Source of the DNA: Luteimonas deserti
Lineage (GTDB): Bacteria > Pseudomonadota > Gammaproteobacteria > Xanthomonadales > Xanthomonadaceae
Assembly: GCF_013425765.1 (NCBI RefSeq)
Contig: NZ_JACCJZ010000010.1
Span: 186,001 to 250,000 of the forward strand
Length of the DNA stretch: 64,000 bases
Direction: 5' to 3'
Below, in pieces: positions 43,892-52,933 of the stretch (its first letter is position 1; each line of letters opens with the position of its first letter). The position numbers and the translations under genes were made by a program. The notes under the pieces are model-generated. The model was not told where the DNA came from and ran no database searches. It worked only from the letters and a program-made list of their open reading frames with translations.

Positions 43892-44155
43892 CCGCGCCCG
43901 TTTCGGCACGACGTTCTCGCGACCGGGCGGCGCAGACGCAGCGTGACCGCGTGGACAGGAGCGCTGCAGGCTTCCGGCGTGCTGCCGCGCATCCGCCGCG
44001 GGTCCCGGCGCGCCTCGCGGGTCCCGACGCAGCCGGCGTCACCAGCCCCGTGCCCGTGGCGACCGGTCGCCGCCTGCGCCGCGAGGAACCGAAAGTTCAG
44101 CGCCGCCGCCCTAGACTCCGGGCGAGTCGCCGATTTCCGGCTGCAGGACACTCCG

Positions 44156-44767
44156 ATGCGTCGATGTCTCTCCCTGACCGTTCTCGGCCTTGCCCTGGCC
44201 TGCCCCGGCGTGTCCGCCGCGCAGCAGTACGAAATCGACCTGTCCCGAATCGATCCGGCCGCGGTCATGGCCACCGGGAGTGACGTGCTGCGCCGTGCCT
44301 CCACGCCCGCGATCGATTCGCTGTTCCAGGCCGTACTGCACGCCTCCCGCCAGCCTGCCGAAGCACGCGCGCTGTGCGCGTTGTTCGAGCCCGACGCGCC
44401 GCGGGACCTCGCGGCGTTCCAGCGTGCCGTCGACCGGCTCGGCCCGGACAGCCGCAACCGCTTCGCCAACGCGTTCACCAACGTCGCCCTCAGTGGGCTG
44501 CAGGGCACGCCGCAGCCGTTCGATGCAGCCGCCGCGCAGCAGGTACTGCGGTCCGCGGCGGTGACCGCGACCTTGCTGCACGACGGCTTCATGCTCGGCA
44601 TGACCGCCACGGGTACCGACGAGACCAGCCGTCAGGCGCGCTGCCGGTCGTTCCGGCAGATGGTCGACGTGCTGAAGGACCAGCCGCAGCCGCAGCGGGT
44701 GCTGGCGACCCGCTGGCTGCTCGACGAAGGCCTGACCCTGGTGGCGGACGGCCAGTCCGCGGGTTGA
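44156..44767 (+). CDS. Hypothetical secreted protein
   Basis: 203 residues from ATG 44156, with AGGACA upstream. A signal peptide (MRRCLSLTVLGLALACPGVSA) is followed by a helical protein with no membrane span: DPAAVMATGSDVLRRASTPAIDSLFQAVLH, CALFEPDAPRDLAAFQRAV. A weak -10 TAGACT lies about 40 bases upstream. It is divergent from the ABC/TonB unit and shares its control region, so it may be co-regulated by the same palindrome. No family recognised. Confidence 0.7.
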   Translation: MRRCLSLTVLGLALACPGVSAAQQYEIDLSRIDPAAVMATGSDVLRRASTPAIDSLFQAVLHASRQPAEARALCALFEPDAPRDLAAFQRAVDRLGPDSRNRFANAFTNVALSGLQGTPQPFDAAAAQQVLRSAAVTATLLHDGFMLGMTATGTDETSRQARCRSFRQMVDVLKDQPQPQRVLATRWLLDEGLTLVADGQSAG

Positions 44768-44783
44768 GCCCGCCGCCTCCGGA

Positions 44784-45200
44784 TCAGCGCACCTGCGCGA
44801 TCCAGTCGTCGAGGTTGTAGTGGTTGCTCACGCGCGCGATGCGGCCGTCGCGGATCTCGAAGAACGCGCCGCCGGGCAGGACGTAGCGCTGCCCGCGCGC
44901 CGGCGGCAGGCCGGCATCGTCCGCCAGATACGTCCCGCGCACGACGTACTCGGCCGCGGCGCGCCGGCCGTCCTCGCTCGCCATCACCACGATGTCGTCC
45001 AGCCGCTCGCGGTAACGCGCGTCCATGCGCTGCATGAAGGCGGCGAAGGCCTCGCGTCCGGTCTCGCGCGGGCCCTGGTTGGGATCGTGGGCGACGTCGT
45101 CCTCCAGCAGCTCGAGCATCGCGACGCGATCGCCCGCGTTGAAGGCGGCGTAATAGCGCTCGACGAGGCGGCATGCGGCGGCCTGGAATGAACCGGTCAT
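44784..45200 (-). CDS. SnoaL/ketosteroid-isomerase-like protein
   Basis: 138 residues from ATG 45200, overlapping the YdcF gene by four bases. Typical cone-shaped NTF2-fold layout: CRLVERYYAAFNAGDRVAMLELLEDDVAHDPNQGP, then GREAFAAFMQRMDARYRERL, ending GRIARVSNHYNLDDWIAQVR. The family binds or isomerises hydrophobic small molecules; many members have no known role. It is the last gene of a three-gene minus-strand unit with the YdcF-like and dehydratase genes. The link between them is not obvious. Confidence 0.82.
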   Translation of the reverse strand: MTGSFQAAACRLVERYYAAFNAGDRVAMLELLEDDVAHDPNQGPRETGREAFAAFMQRMDARYRERLDDIVVMASEDGRRAAAEYVVRGTYLADDAGLPPARGQRYVLPGGAFFEIRDGRIARVSNHYNLDDWIAQVR

Positions 45201-45823
45201 CGGGCGAGTGCTCCGTGGAGTGCGTCCAGCAGGTCGCGATGGAAGAAATACACCTCGCGCAGCAGGAACTCGCGCTGGGTGCGGAAGGTGCGGAACCGGG
45301 TCGACGGCGTCGGCGACCCGACCGCGTCGATACCGAGCCGGCGCGCAGCGCGCAGTGCGCGCGACATGTGCAGCGGATCGCTCACGATGATCACCCGGTG
45401 CAGGCCGTGGTCCTGCATCAGCTGGCGGGTCTCGAGCAGGTTTTCGAGCGTGGTCCGCGAGCGCGACTCGATCAGGATCGCCGCCTCCGGCACGTCCTGG
45501 CGCAAGGCGTACCGCCGCGCGACCTGGGACTCCGAAAAGCGCGCCTTCGCGCCGCCGTAGCCGCCGGTGAAGATCAGCGTGGGGGCGTGGCCTGCGCGGT
45601 ACAGATCCACACCGTGCTCGATCCGGGCCTCGAACACCGGCGACGGTACGGCGTCGTAGGCGGCGGCGCCCAGCACGACGATCGCATCGGCCGGTCCGGC
45701 CTCGTCGCGGCTCCCCACGTGCACGATCCACGCGGCCACGCCCGCCAGCCACAGCGCAACGAGCAGCAACGCGCGCAGGCAGATGCGCAGCAGCGTGCGT
45801 ATGGGGCGACGGCGACGACTCAC
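45197..45823 (-). CDS. YdcF-family (DUF218) membrane-anchored protein
   Basis: 208 residues. One N-terminal membrane span (ICLRALLLVALWLAGVAAWIV) anchors the DUF218 domain: ADAIVVLGAAAYD, TLIFTGGYGGAKARFSESQVARRYAL, ILIESRSRTTLENLLETRQLM, VIIVSDPLHMSRA. This is the standard DUF218 motif set, shared with SanA and ElyC, which affect envelope integrity. It acts at the inner membrane, periplasmic side. It follows the dehydratase gene by 10 bases. Biochemical role uncertain. Confidence 0.88.
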   Translation of the reverse strand: MSRRRRPIRTLLRICLRALLLVALWLAGVAAWIVHVGSRDEAGPADAIVVLGAAAYDAVPSPVFEARIEHGVDLYRAGHAPTLIFTGGYGGAKARFSESQVARRYALRQDVPEAAILIESRSRTTLENLLETRQLMQDHGLHRVIIVSDPLHMSRALRAARRLGIDAVGSPTPSTRFRTFRTQREFLLREVYFFHRDLLDALHGALAR

Positions 45824-45833
45824 GGCGCGACGC

Positions 45834-46811
45834 TCAATGCAGCCACGCGAGGCGGTCCGGATCGACGTTGCCGCCGCTCAGCACGATGCCCACCCGTCGT
45901 CCCGCGAACCGCGCCGGCGCGCCCAGCACGGCGGCCAGTGCGATCGCCGACGACGGTTCGACCAACTGCTTGGTGCGCGTGGCCAGCATCCGTTGCGCGG
46001 CGACGGTGTCGGCGTCGTCCACCGGAATGACCTCCACCGGCGCGGCGCCGTCACCGCTGCGATGCGCCCCGAGGATCGCGAAGTTCGGAGAGCCGAGCAG
46101 CCCGCGCAGGCCATCGCAGACTGTCTCGGGGACCAGCGTCTCGACGCGCCGGCCCGCGCGCAGCGAACGCAGGGCATCGTCCGCACCGCGCGGCTCCGCG
46201 AGGACCAGCCGGGTGTGTGCGGCGCGTACCTGCAGCGCCAGCGCGCTGCCCGCCGCCAGACCGCCGCCGCCCACCGGTACCACCAGGTCGTCGAGCGCGC
46301 CGGCCGCCTGCAGCAGTTCCAGCGCGGCCGTGCCCTGCCCGGCGATCACACGTGCATCCGCATAGGGGTGCACCATCGTGGCACCGGTCATCTGCCGGAC
46401 CTGTTCGCAGGTGGCCTCGCGCGAGCCCAGGGTCGCGTCGCAGCGATGCAGCACCGCGCCGTAGCGGGCGATAGCCGCCAGCTTGGTCGCGACCGCGCCC
46501 GCCGGTACCACCACGTGGCACGCGATCCCGCGCGAACGCGCGGCCAGTGCCAGCGCAGCGCCATGATTGCCGGAGGAGTGGGTCACCACGCCGCGCCCGG
46601 CCTGGGCCGCCTCCAGGGCCCACACCGCATTGCAGGCGCCGCGGAACTTGAACGCACCTGCGCGCTGAAGATGCTCGGCCTTGAACCGCAGCGTGCAGCC
46701 GGCCGCATCGTCGATCGAGCCGGCCTGCAGGACCGGGGTCACATCGGCGTGCGGAGCGATACGCGCGCTGGCCGCGAGCACGTCGTCGGGCTGGGGGAGA
46801 ACATCGGACAT
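45834..46811 (-). CDS. Threonine/serine dehydratase-like PLP enzyme
   Basis: 325 residues from ATG 46811. PLP lysine in GAFKFRGACNAVWAL (about residue 52), then THSSGNHGAALALAARSRG and the phosphate loop VPVGGGGLAAGSAL. These are the fold type II signatures of threonine dehydratase/serine racemase-like enzymes. The lack of a C-terminal ACT domain fits catabolic (TdcB-like) forms. It deaminates threonine or serine, or racemises serine; which one cannot be told. A TACGCT box six bases before the ATG suggests a leaderless transcript. Confidence 0.88.
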   Translation of the reverse strand: MSDVLPQPDDVLAASARIAPHADVTPVLQAGSIDDAAGCTLRFKAEHLQRAGAFKFRGACNAVWALEAAQAGRGVVTHSSGNHGAALALAARSRGIACHVVVPAGAVATKLAAIARYGAVLHRCDATLGSREATCEQVRQMTGATMVHPYADARVIAGQGTAALELLQAAGALDDLVVPVGGGGLAAGSALALQVRAAHTRLVLAEPRGADDALRSLRAGRRVETLVPETVCDGLRGLLGSPNFAILGAHRSGDGAAPVEVIPVDDADTVAAQRMLATRTKQLVEPSSAIALAAVLGAPARFAGRRVGIVLSGGNVDPDRLAWLH

Positions 46812-46817
46812 CGGACA

Positions 46818-46823
46818 AGCGTA
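46818..46823 (-). promoter_or_regulatory. Possible -10 box for leaderless dehydratase mRNA
   Basis: TACGCT on the minus strand lies six bases before ATG 46811, matching the TANNNT-N6-ATG layout of leaderless genes. No clear -35. Confidence 0.3.
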
Positions 46824-46957
46824 ACGGAGCCATTCCCGGGAATCACGACCACCGCTCGGGAACGCTACCGGGCTGCGGTTCATTAACACCGGTCCGCTTA
46901 AGGGCGGATTCAATGCCCCGGGGCGAAGCTGGTCCTCCGATCGGAACGGTGACCGCC

Positions 46958-47677
46958 ATGATCCGCAAGGCCTTGATGCTGTTCGCCTGCGTGACGTTGT
47001 CAGGCTGCGCGACTTATGGCTACCGCGCCGCAAGCGGTGGCGACTATTACCACGGCTCGCCGGGGACCGTGTACCGGAGCTACGGCGCGCCCTACGGCAG
47101 CGTCGGTTACAGCCGGTATGGAGGCTGGTACGGAGGTGCAGGGTATGGCGCGCCGTACTACGGTTACGGCACCTGGAACCGCTATCCCTACGGCTATGTC
47201 CGCCCGCCCACGGTCATCGTGCAGCCGGTTCCGGTGTACTCCGGCCGGCCCGGGTACCGGCCGCCGCAGCGGCCACCCCAGGGACATGCGCGGCCGGATC
47301 GCCCGGGCGGCGGATGGCATGGTCGACCCGACCGACCCGACCGACCCGACAGCGGCCGCCCCGGTCGCCCCGGCGGCAACTGGGATGGCCGCCCCCGTGG
47401 CGATCGGCCTGATCGTGGGCCCGGTGCCGGCCGTCCGGACCGCCCCGAAGGTGGCTGGCAGCGCCCGCCGCGTGCCGACGGCGACTCGCGCCCGGGCCGG
47501 CCGGAGGGCACGCGGCCGGTACGTCTCGAGGGTGCCGGCCCGGTGCGCGTGGAAGGCACCTCACGCCCGGCGCGGTCACAGGCTGACGTTGTGCGTCCGG
47601 CCTCCCGCGGTGAAGGCCGGCCGGTGCCCGGTCGGGAAATGCGGCAATCGGTCACACGTCGCGAAGCTCAGCCGTAA
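46958..47677 (+). CDS. Low-complexity lipoprotein, Gly/Tyr then Pro/Arg-rich
   Basis: 239 residues from ATG 46958. A lipoprotein signal ends LSGCATYGYRA (C17). Residues ~17-85 are rich in Gly and Tyr (SRYGGWYGGAGYGAP). The rest is rich in Pro, Arg, Gly and Asp, with short degenerate repeats such as GRPDRPDRPD and RPEG. It should sit in an outer or inner membrane leaflet with an extended, positively charged, disordered tail. Resembles cell-envelope proline-rich lipoproteins. Function unknown. Confidence 0.7.
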   Translation: MIRKALMLFACVTLSGCATYGYRAASGGDYYHGSPGTVYRSYGAPYGSVGYSRYGGWYGGAGYGAPYYGYGTWNRYPYGYVRPPTVIVQPVPVYSGRPGYRPPQRPPQGHARPDRPGGGWHGRPDRPDRPDSGRPGRPGGNWDGRPRGDRPDRGPGAGRPDRPEGGWQRPPRADGDSRPGRPEGTRPVRLEGAGPVRVEGTSRPARSQADVVRPASRGEGRPVPGREMRQSVTRREAQP

Positions 47678-47855
47678 TAAGGCTTGCGCCGGCGTGGAAG
47701 GCGGGCCAAGCTGGCGACGCCTGACCCATCGCGTCGGTTTACGACGAAAAAGTCACACCCTGTCGACACCCGGCGGGGGATCACCGGATCCCCCCTGTTC
47801 CGCCTCCGCCGGGCGTCGGCTCTTCGTTCCAGCCCGTCAGGGCTGACGTGGAGCC

Positions 47856-47892
47856 AAAAAAAGGGGCCGGATGTCCCCCGACATCCGGCCCC
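47856..47892 (-). terminator. Strong minus-strand rho-independent terminator (possible sRNA end)
   Basis: GGGGCCGGATGT and ACATCCGGCCCC form a perfect 12-bp stem with a 6-base loop (47863-47892), followed on the minus strand by seven Ts (47862-47856). No minus-strand protein gene ends near here, since both neighbours read on the plus strand. Confidence 0.8.
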
Positions 47893-48035
47893 GCGCTTCC
47901 CCAAGACGTACATGGCCGGCCCTGTTCCAATCTCCAGCCGCGTCCCCCTTTCAGACGCTTGCCATCCCGGGTGCAATCGGGTGTACGCAGAAACCATGCC
48001 AACCCCGGCGCTCCGCGTCGACGGCCGTTCCACGC

Positions 48036-48041
48036 GATAAT
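48036..48041 (+). promoter_or_regulatory. -10 box for a possibly leaderless mnmG mRNA
   Basis: GATAAT followed by exactly six bases and then ATG. Transcription would start at or next to the A of the start codon. No clear -35 box. Confidence 0.35.
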
Positions 48042-48047
48042 CCGCGG

Positions 48048-49937
48048 ATGCCCAACGACTTCTACAGCTACGACGTCATCGTCGTCGGCGGCGGCCATGC
48101 CGGCACCGAGGCGGCGCTCGCGTCTGCGCGCGCCGGTGCGCGCACGCTGCTGCTGACCCACAACGTCGAGACCATCGGCGTGATGAGCTGCAACCCGGCG
48201 ATCGGCGGGATCGGCAAGGGCCATCTGGTGCGCGAGATCGACGCGCTGGGTGGCGTGATGGCCCGCGCGGCGGACGCGGCCGGCATCCAGTGGCGCCGGC
48301 TCAATGCATCGAAGGGCCCGGCCGTGCGCGCGACGCGCTGCCAGGCCGACCGCAACCTCTATCGTGCCTTCGTGCGCCGGGCCGTCGAGGCGCAGCCGAA
48401 CCTGACGATCTTCCAGTCCGCGGTGGACGATCTGGTCATCGAGGGCGACGCGGTGCGCGGCGCGATCACCCAGACCGGGCTGCGCTTCGATGCGCCGGCG
48501 GTGGTGCTGACCGCCGGTACGTTTCTCGCCGGGCGCATCCACATCGGCGAAGCGCAGTCCGCGGGCGGGCGGGCAGGTGATCCGCCTGCAGCGACCCTCG
48601 CGGCGCGCCTGCGCGAACGTCCGTTCGTCGTCGATCGCCTGAAGACCGGCACGCCGCCGCGCATCGACGGCCGCACGCTCGACTACGCCGCGATGACCAT
48701 CCAGCCGGGCGACGATCCGCGCCCGGTGTTCTCCTTCATGGGCAGCCATGACGATCATCCGCGCCAGGTGCCGTGCTGGATCACCCGCACCACCGAGCGC
48801 ACCCACGCGATCATCCGCGGCGCGCTGCACCGTTCGCCGATGTATTCGGGCCAGATCGAAGGCATCGGCCCGCGTTACTGCCCGTCGATCGAAGACAAGG
48901 TGGTGCGCTTCGCCGACAAGGACAGCCACCAGATCTTCGTCGAGCCTGAAGGCCTCAACGTCGCCGAGATCTATCCCAACGGCATCTCCACCTCGCTGCC
49001 CTTCGACGTGCAGCTCGAACTCGTGCGCAGCATCGTCGGCTTCGAGAATGCGCACATCACCCGCGCCGGCTACGCGATCGAATACGACTTCTTCGATCCG
49101 CGCGGGCTCAAGCACACGCTGGAGACGCGCGCCGTCGCGGGGCTGTATTTCGCCGGCCAGATCAACGGCACCACCGGCTACGAGGAAGCCGCCGCCCAGG
49201 GCCTGCTCGCCGGCGTCAACGCCGCGCGCCAGGTACGCGGGCTCGATGCCTGGAGCCCGCGCCGCGACCAGGCGTATATCGGCGTGCTGGTCGACGACCT
49301 GATCACGCACGGCACCAGGGAGCCCTACCGCATGTTCACCAGCCGCGCCGAATACCGGCTGCAGCTGCGCGAGGACAATGCGGACCTGCGCCTGACCGAA
49401 GCGGGCCGCATGCTCGGCCTCGTCGACGACGCGCGCTGGGCTCGCTTCGACGCCAAGCGCGAGGCGGTCGAGCGCGAGACCGCGCGCCTGCGCGGCCTGT
49501 GGGCCTCGCCGCAGAATGCGATCGGTCGCGATGCGGTCGCGACGCTGGGCATCGAACTGCGCCGGGAGAGCAGCGGCATCGATCTGCTGCGTCGTCCCGA
49601 GCTCGGCTACGCCGATCTGATGCGCGTCGAGGCGATCGGCCCCGGCGTCGAAGCGGCCGACGTTGCCGAGCAGGTGGAGATCGAAGCCAAGTATTCGGGC
49701 TATCTCGAGCGTCAGCGCGCGGAGATCGAGCGCCAGCAGCGCCAGGAAACCACGGCGATCGCGCCGGACTTCGACTATGCGCAGGTGCGTGGCCTGTCGG
49801 CCGAGCTCGCGCAGAAGCTCACCCAGGTGCGGCCATTGACGGTCGGGCAGGCGCAGCGCATTCCCGGCATGACGCCCGCCGCGATCTCGCTATTGCTGGT
49901 GCATCTGGAGCGCGCACGGCGCACGCGCGCGGCTTGA
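48048..49937 (+). CDS. mnmG: tRNA uridine-5-carboxymethylaminomethyl modification enzyme MnmG (GidA)
   Basis: 629 residues from ATG 48048, exactly the usual size. With MnmE it builds cmnm5U at the wobble base of certain tRNAs using FAD. The FAD site is [19 protein letters not shown] (residues 12-30), then [26 protein letters not shown]. Other family marks are [29 protein letters not shown] and [18 protein letters not shown]. It is preceded by GATAAT six bases before the ATG. It stands alone here; the usual partner rsmG is not in the window. Confidence 0.97.
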   Translation: MPNDFYSYDVIVVGGGHAGTEAALASARAGARTLLLTHNVETIGVMSCNPAIGGIGKGHLVREIDALGGVMARAADAAGIQWRRLNASKGPAVRATRCQADRNLYRAFVRRAVEAQPNLTIFQSAVDDLVIEGDAVRGAITQTGLRFDAPAVVLTAGTFLAGRIHIGEAQSAGGRAGDPPAATLAARLRERPFVVDRLKTGTPPRIDGRTLDYAAMTIQPGDDPRPVFSFMGSHDDHPRQVPCWITRTTERTHAIIRGALHRSPMYSGQIEGIGPRYCPSIEDKVVRFADKDSHQIFVEPEGLNVAEIYPNGISTSLPFDVQLELVRSIVGFENAHITRAGYAIEYDFFDPRGLKHTLETRAVAGLYFAGQINGTTGYEEAAAQGLLAGVNAARQVRGLDAWSPRRDQAYIGVLVDDLITHGTREPYRMFTSRAEYRLQLREDNADLRLTEAGRMLGLVDDARWARFDAKREAVERETARLRGLWASPQNAIGRDAVATLGIELRRESSGIDLLRRPELGYADLMRVEAIGPGVEAADVAEQVEIEAKYSGYLERQRAEIERQQRQETTAIAPDFDYAQVRGLSAELAQKLTQVRPLTVGQAQRIPGMTPAAISLLLVHLERARRTRAA

Positions 49938-50136
49938 CGGCGCGCGGCGACCGTATCGCCTCGACCCCGTGCAACGTCAGCGTGCGCAACCGCGTGCGTT
50001 GCGCACCAAGCTGACCGATCGACATGCGTGCAAGCGCTCGGACACACAGCGGCGTCGGCCATCAGGCGCGGCCCGATCATCCGGCGTTCGGCGAACCTGT
50101 GCTCTGGTACGGCCTTCGACCGTGCAGGACACCGAC

Positions 50137-50502
50137 ATGACGAACAGATCCGTGGCCTTCGGTGCATCCATCGCCGCCCTCATCGGCATCGCGTACTGGG
50201 CGGTCGCGTCCGGGATAGCGGAGGGTGGCGAACCCTGGGATGCGCCCGCGTACTGGACGGTGATCTATCCGGGCGCGCTGCTGGTCTCGGCCATGCTCGG
50301 ATCGGCGATGCCGACGCGGGCCTGGCTCTGGGGCCCGATCGTCGTGTTCGCCCAGGTGCCGGTGGTGATCGCCGTATCGGGCGCCGGGGCGCTGCTGCTC
50401 GCGGGCCTGGTGTACGCGGTAGCGCTGTCGGTTCCGGCGGCGCTGGTCTCGGCCGGTGCCGGCTGGATGCGCCGGCGCCTGCGCACGGGTAGGGCGCGCT
50501 GA
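50137..50502 (+). CDS. Small hypothetical membrane protein
   Basis: 121 residues from ATG 50137. Four hydrophobic segments are visible (SVAFGASIAALIGIAYWAVAS, TVIYPGALLVSAMLGSAM, GPIVVFAQVPVVIAVSG, LLLAGLVYAVALSVPAALVSAG). It has a basic C-terminal tail (MRRRLRTGRAR). No family recognised. It is convergent with the acyltransferase gene, 22 bases away. Confidence 0.7.
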   Translation: MTNRSVAFGASIAALIGIAYWAVASGIAEGGEPWDAPAYWTVIYPGALLVSAMLGSAMPTRAWLWGPIVVFAQVPVVIAVSGAGALLLAGLVYAVALSVPAALVSAGAGWMRRRLRTGRAR

Positions 50503-50524
50503 GTCTGCACGCGACGCCCGCTGC

Positions 50525-51766
50525 TCACGCGCTCCGCGCCGTCGATACATCGGCATGGCCCGGACCTGCGCCTCGGGCCGGGCGTGCGGCCCGCGGCAGT
50601 CCGAACAGCGGTCGCAGCCAGCGGATACGGCGGATCAGCAGCTCGTGGATCAGCAGACAGCCGGCGACGGTGATCGCGAGCACCAGCAGCGGCTCCCACA
50701 GCGGCCCCAGGCGCAGCGGAATCAGCCAGTAGGCAGCGAACACGATCAGGCTCTGGTGCAGGATGTACCAGGGATACACCGCCTCGCTCGCGTAACGCAG
50801 TCCCGGCCACGGACGGTTCAACAGTCGCGCGCCCCAAGCCAGCATCGCGAGGAGTGCGGTCCACGCGTACAGCGCGTGCGCGCCCACCGAGACGAGCTTC
50901 CAGCCCGGCAGCGGCATCCACGCGTCCAGGCCCGCAGCCGACATCGCCCCCGTGTCGAGCAGGCGGCCGATCACACGCAGCGTCATGTAGACGGTCGCGC
51001 CGAGCAGCGCGAGTCCGGTCAGCGTCCAGCGGTGCGCGTCCAGCGCGGTCCATATCGTGGCGCGCCGGGCGATCAACACGCCGAATGCGAAGACCGGCAG
51101 GTATTTCGCATGGTTGAACCAGTCGCCGGCCACGGCGTGCGTGGACGGATACCGCGGCGCGAGGACGAGCAGGGCGAAGAGCAGCCACAGCGCCGGCAAC
51201 GTCCACAGCAGCCAGCGTCCACGTGCGGTCAGCCAGTCGGCCAGCCGCGTGCCGCCGAACGCGCGCAGCAGCGGCAGCGCGGCCAGCACACCCAGTGTGT
51301 AGACCCACAGGTAGGCCAGATACCAGAGATGATTCCAGGTGAAGCCGTACTCGGCGCCGGTGAACGTGCCGGCCGGCCACGGCCGCAGTTGCAGATAGCG
51401 CAGCAGGAAGGCGGCGAACCCCGGCGCGATGGTGCCGAGCGTGCGCGCCTCGCAGTACACCTGCACCGGCACCACCGCGACGATGCCGAATGCCAGCGGC
51501 AGCAGCAGGCGCCAGCTGCGGGTGCCGACGAGCCGTGCCGGGGCGCGACGTGCCAGCACCAGGCCGAGCGTGATGCCCGACAGCAGGAACAGCAGCGACA
51601 TCCGCCAGCGGTTGACCAGCACCATCGGCCATTCGACCCAGGCCAGCAGGGTCGGGCTCTTGATGTGGAAGCCCCAGTCGACCACGTAGACCATGCCCAC
51701 GTGATAGAGGATCAGCAGCGCGAAGGCGATCACGCGCAGAGTGTCGAGGTCGTGGCGGCGGTCCAT
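50525..51766 (-). CDS. Acyltransferase-3 family membrane protein
   Basis: 413 residues from ATG 51766, chosen because MDRRHDLDTLRVIAFALLILYHVGMVY is the classical start of acyltransferase 3 proteins (catalytic His in YHV) while the upstream open frame reads like non-coding DNA. About ten to eleven helices follow. It transfers acyl groups to surface glycans or similar acceptors, resembling OpgC-like enzymes. It is divergent from the LytTR regulator gene 155 bases away, a common pairing that hints at its control. The acceptor is unknown. Confidence 0.85.
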   Translation of the reverse strand: MDRRHDLDTLRVIAFALLILYHVGMVYVVDWGFHIKSPTLLAWVEWPMVLVNRWRMSLLFLLSGITLGLVLARRAPARLVGTRSWRLLLPLAFGIVAVVPVQVYCEARTLGTIAPGFAAFLLRYLQLRPWPAGTFTGAEYGFTWNHLWYLAYLWVYTLGVLAALPLLRAFGGTRLADWLTARGRWLLWTLPALWLLFALLVLAPRYPSTHAVAGDWFNHAKYLPVFAFGVLIARRATIWTALDAHRWTLTGLALLGATVYMTLRVIGRLLDTGAMSAAGLDAWMPLPGWKLVSVGAHALYAWTALLAMLAWGARLLNRPWPGLRYASEAVYPWYILHQSLIVFAAYWLIPLRLGPLWEPLLVLAITVAGCLLIHELLIRRIRWLRPLFGLPRAARPARGAGPGHADVSTARSA

Positions 51767-51909
51767 CGGAGCCTGCGATCGGTACGGGGATGCCACGATG
51801 CGCGCCCTCGCCGGGGGTCCTCCGCCGCCCGGGGCTTCGTGGCGCGGTTCCGGGGACGGACCGCGGGGCGGCAGGGACGAGTGGGGCAGGCCGATCTGCG
51901 CGCGCTGCC

Positions 51910-51915
51910 TAGAAT
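51910..51915 (+). promoter_or_regulatory. -10 box for a possibly leaderless LytTR mRNA
   Basis: TAGAAT followed by six bases and ATG 51922, the same spacing as mnmG. Confidence 0.35.
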
Positions 51916-51921
51916 GCGCGG

Positions 51922-52800
51922 ATGTCCGACCGTCCATCCACGCCGCGCTCCGGCGCCGAGCGCTACCTCGCCATCCGCCGGCCGGTCGAGGTGGGTTACT
52001 GGCTCGTCACGTACCTGCTGTCCGGCGTGGGCAACAGCGTGACCACCTGGATGGACGTCCAGCGACTCGACCTGCCCTATTCCGCATGGGAGGTCGCGAG
52101 CTGGGAAGGCAGCAGCGCCATCGCGCTGCTGGTGCTGGTGCCGGCGATGGTGTGGTTTACCGGGCGCTGGCCGGTGCATCTGGACAGCTGGCGGCAACGT
52201 CTGCCGCTGTACGCCGTGGCGAGCGTGGTCTGGTCGATGCTGCACGTGGGCCTGATGGTCGGCATGCGCCGCCTGGTCTACGCCTGGCACGGCGAGACCT
52301 ATGTCTTCGGTGATGCCTTCCTCTACGAGTACCTCAAGGATGCGCGCACCTTTCTCGGCATCGTCGTGGTGCTGCACGTCTACCGCCTGCTGGTACGTCG
52401 CCTGCAGGGCGAGGCCTCGCTGCTGGCCGCACCGGACGACGACAGCGCGCCGGTCGAGCCCGTCGAGCGCCCGTCGCGTTTTCTCGTCCGCAAGCTCGGC
52501 CGCGAATTCCTGGTCGCGGCCGACGACATCGAGTGGATCCAGGCCGCCGGCAACTACGCCAACCTGCACGTACGCGGTAAGGTCTATCCGCTGCGCAGCA
52601 CGCTCGCCGAACTCGAAGCGCGACTCGATCCTGCGCGCTTCGTGCGCGTGCACCGCAGCCATCTGGTCAACGTCGACCGCATCGCGTCGATCGAAGCGCT
52701 CGACAGCGGCGATGCGCGCATCCACCTGCAGGACGGCACCGCCGTGCCGTGCAGCCGGCGGCACCGCGACCGGCTGCGCACCGCAGCCGCGCCCGGCTGA
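51922..52800 (+). CDS. Membrane-bound LytTR-family transcriptional regulator
   Basis: 292 residues. The N-terminal ~165 residues contain four hydrophobic segments (VGYWLVTYLLSGVGNSV, SAIALLVLVPAMVWF, LPLYAVASVVWSMLHVGLMVGM, FLGIVVVLHVYRLLV). The C-terminal ~100 residues are a LytTR DNA-binding domain: FLVRKLGREFLVAADDIEWIQAAGNYANLH, RFVRVHRSHLVNVDRI. This is a one-component regulator with a sensor in the membrane and no response-regulator receiver domain. It is divergent from the acyltransferase gene, which is its most likely target. The signal is unknown. Confidence 0.9.
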   Translation: MSDRPSTPRSGAERYLAIRRPVEVGYWLVTYLLSGVGNSVTTWMDVQRLDLPYSAWEVASWEGSSAIALLVLVPAMVWFTGRWPVHLDSWRQRLPLYAVASVVWSMLHVGLMVGMRRLVYAWHGETYVFGDAFLYEYLKDARTFLGIVVVLHVYRLLVRRLQGEASLLAAPDDDSAPVEPVERPSRFLVRKLGREFLVAADDIEWIQAAGNYANLHVRGKVYPLRSTLAELEARLDPARFVRVHRSHLVNVDRIASIEALDSGDARIHLQDGTAVPCSRRHRDRLRTAAAPG

Positions 52801-52933
52801 CGCGCGCGGTCCCCGTGCGTCAGCCGGCGACCGCAGCGATGCCGGACACAAGCCGCAGCCGGCCGCCGGGCGGGGCATGCGGGCCGAGACGCCACGCTCC
52901 GCACGCGGACTCTGCGCCGCCCCGGGACGCCGC

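Larger units (their letters stand above)
47678..48047. other. Gap before mnmG with a minus-strand transcription signal
   Basis: No protein gene supported. It holds the strong minus-strand terminator at 47856-47892, so a minus-strand small RNA of about 100 nt may lie between about 47,890 and 48,000, and the mnmG promoter near 48036. Confidence 0.5.

Noticed and set aside
43113-44042. Longer ABC ATPase starting upstream of 43823
   Set aside because: The extra N-terminus runs through the AT-rich operator and does not read like protein; MPVVDIQALSV at 43823 is the normal start.
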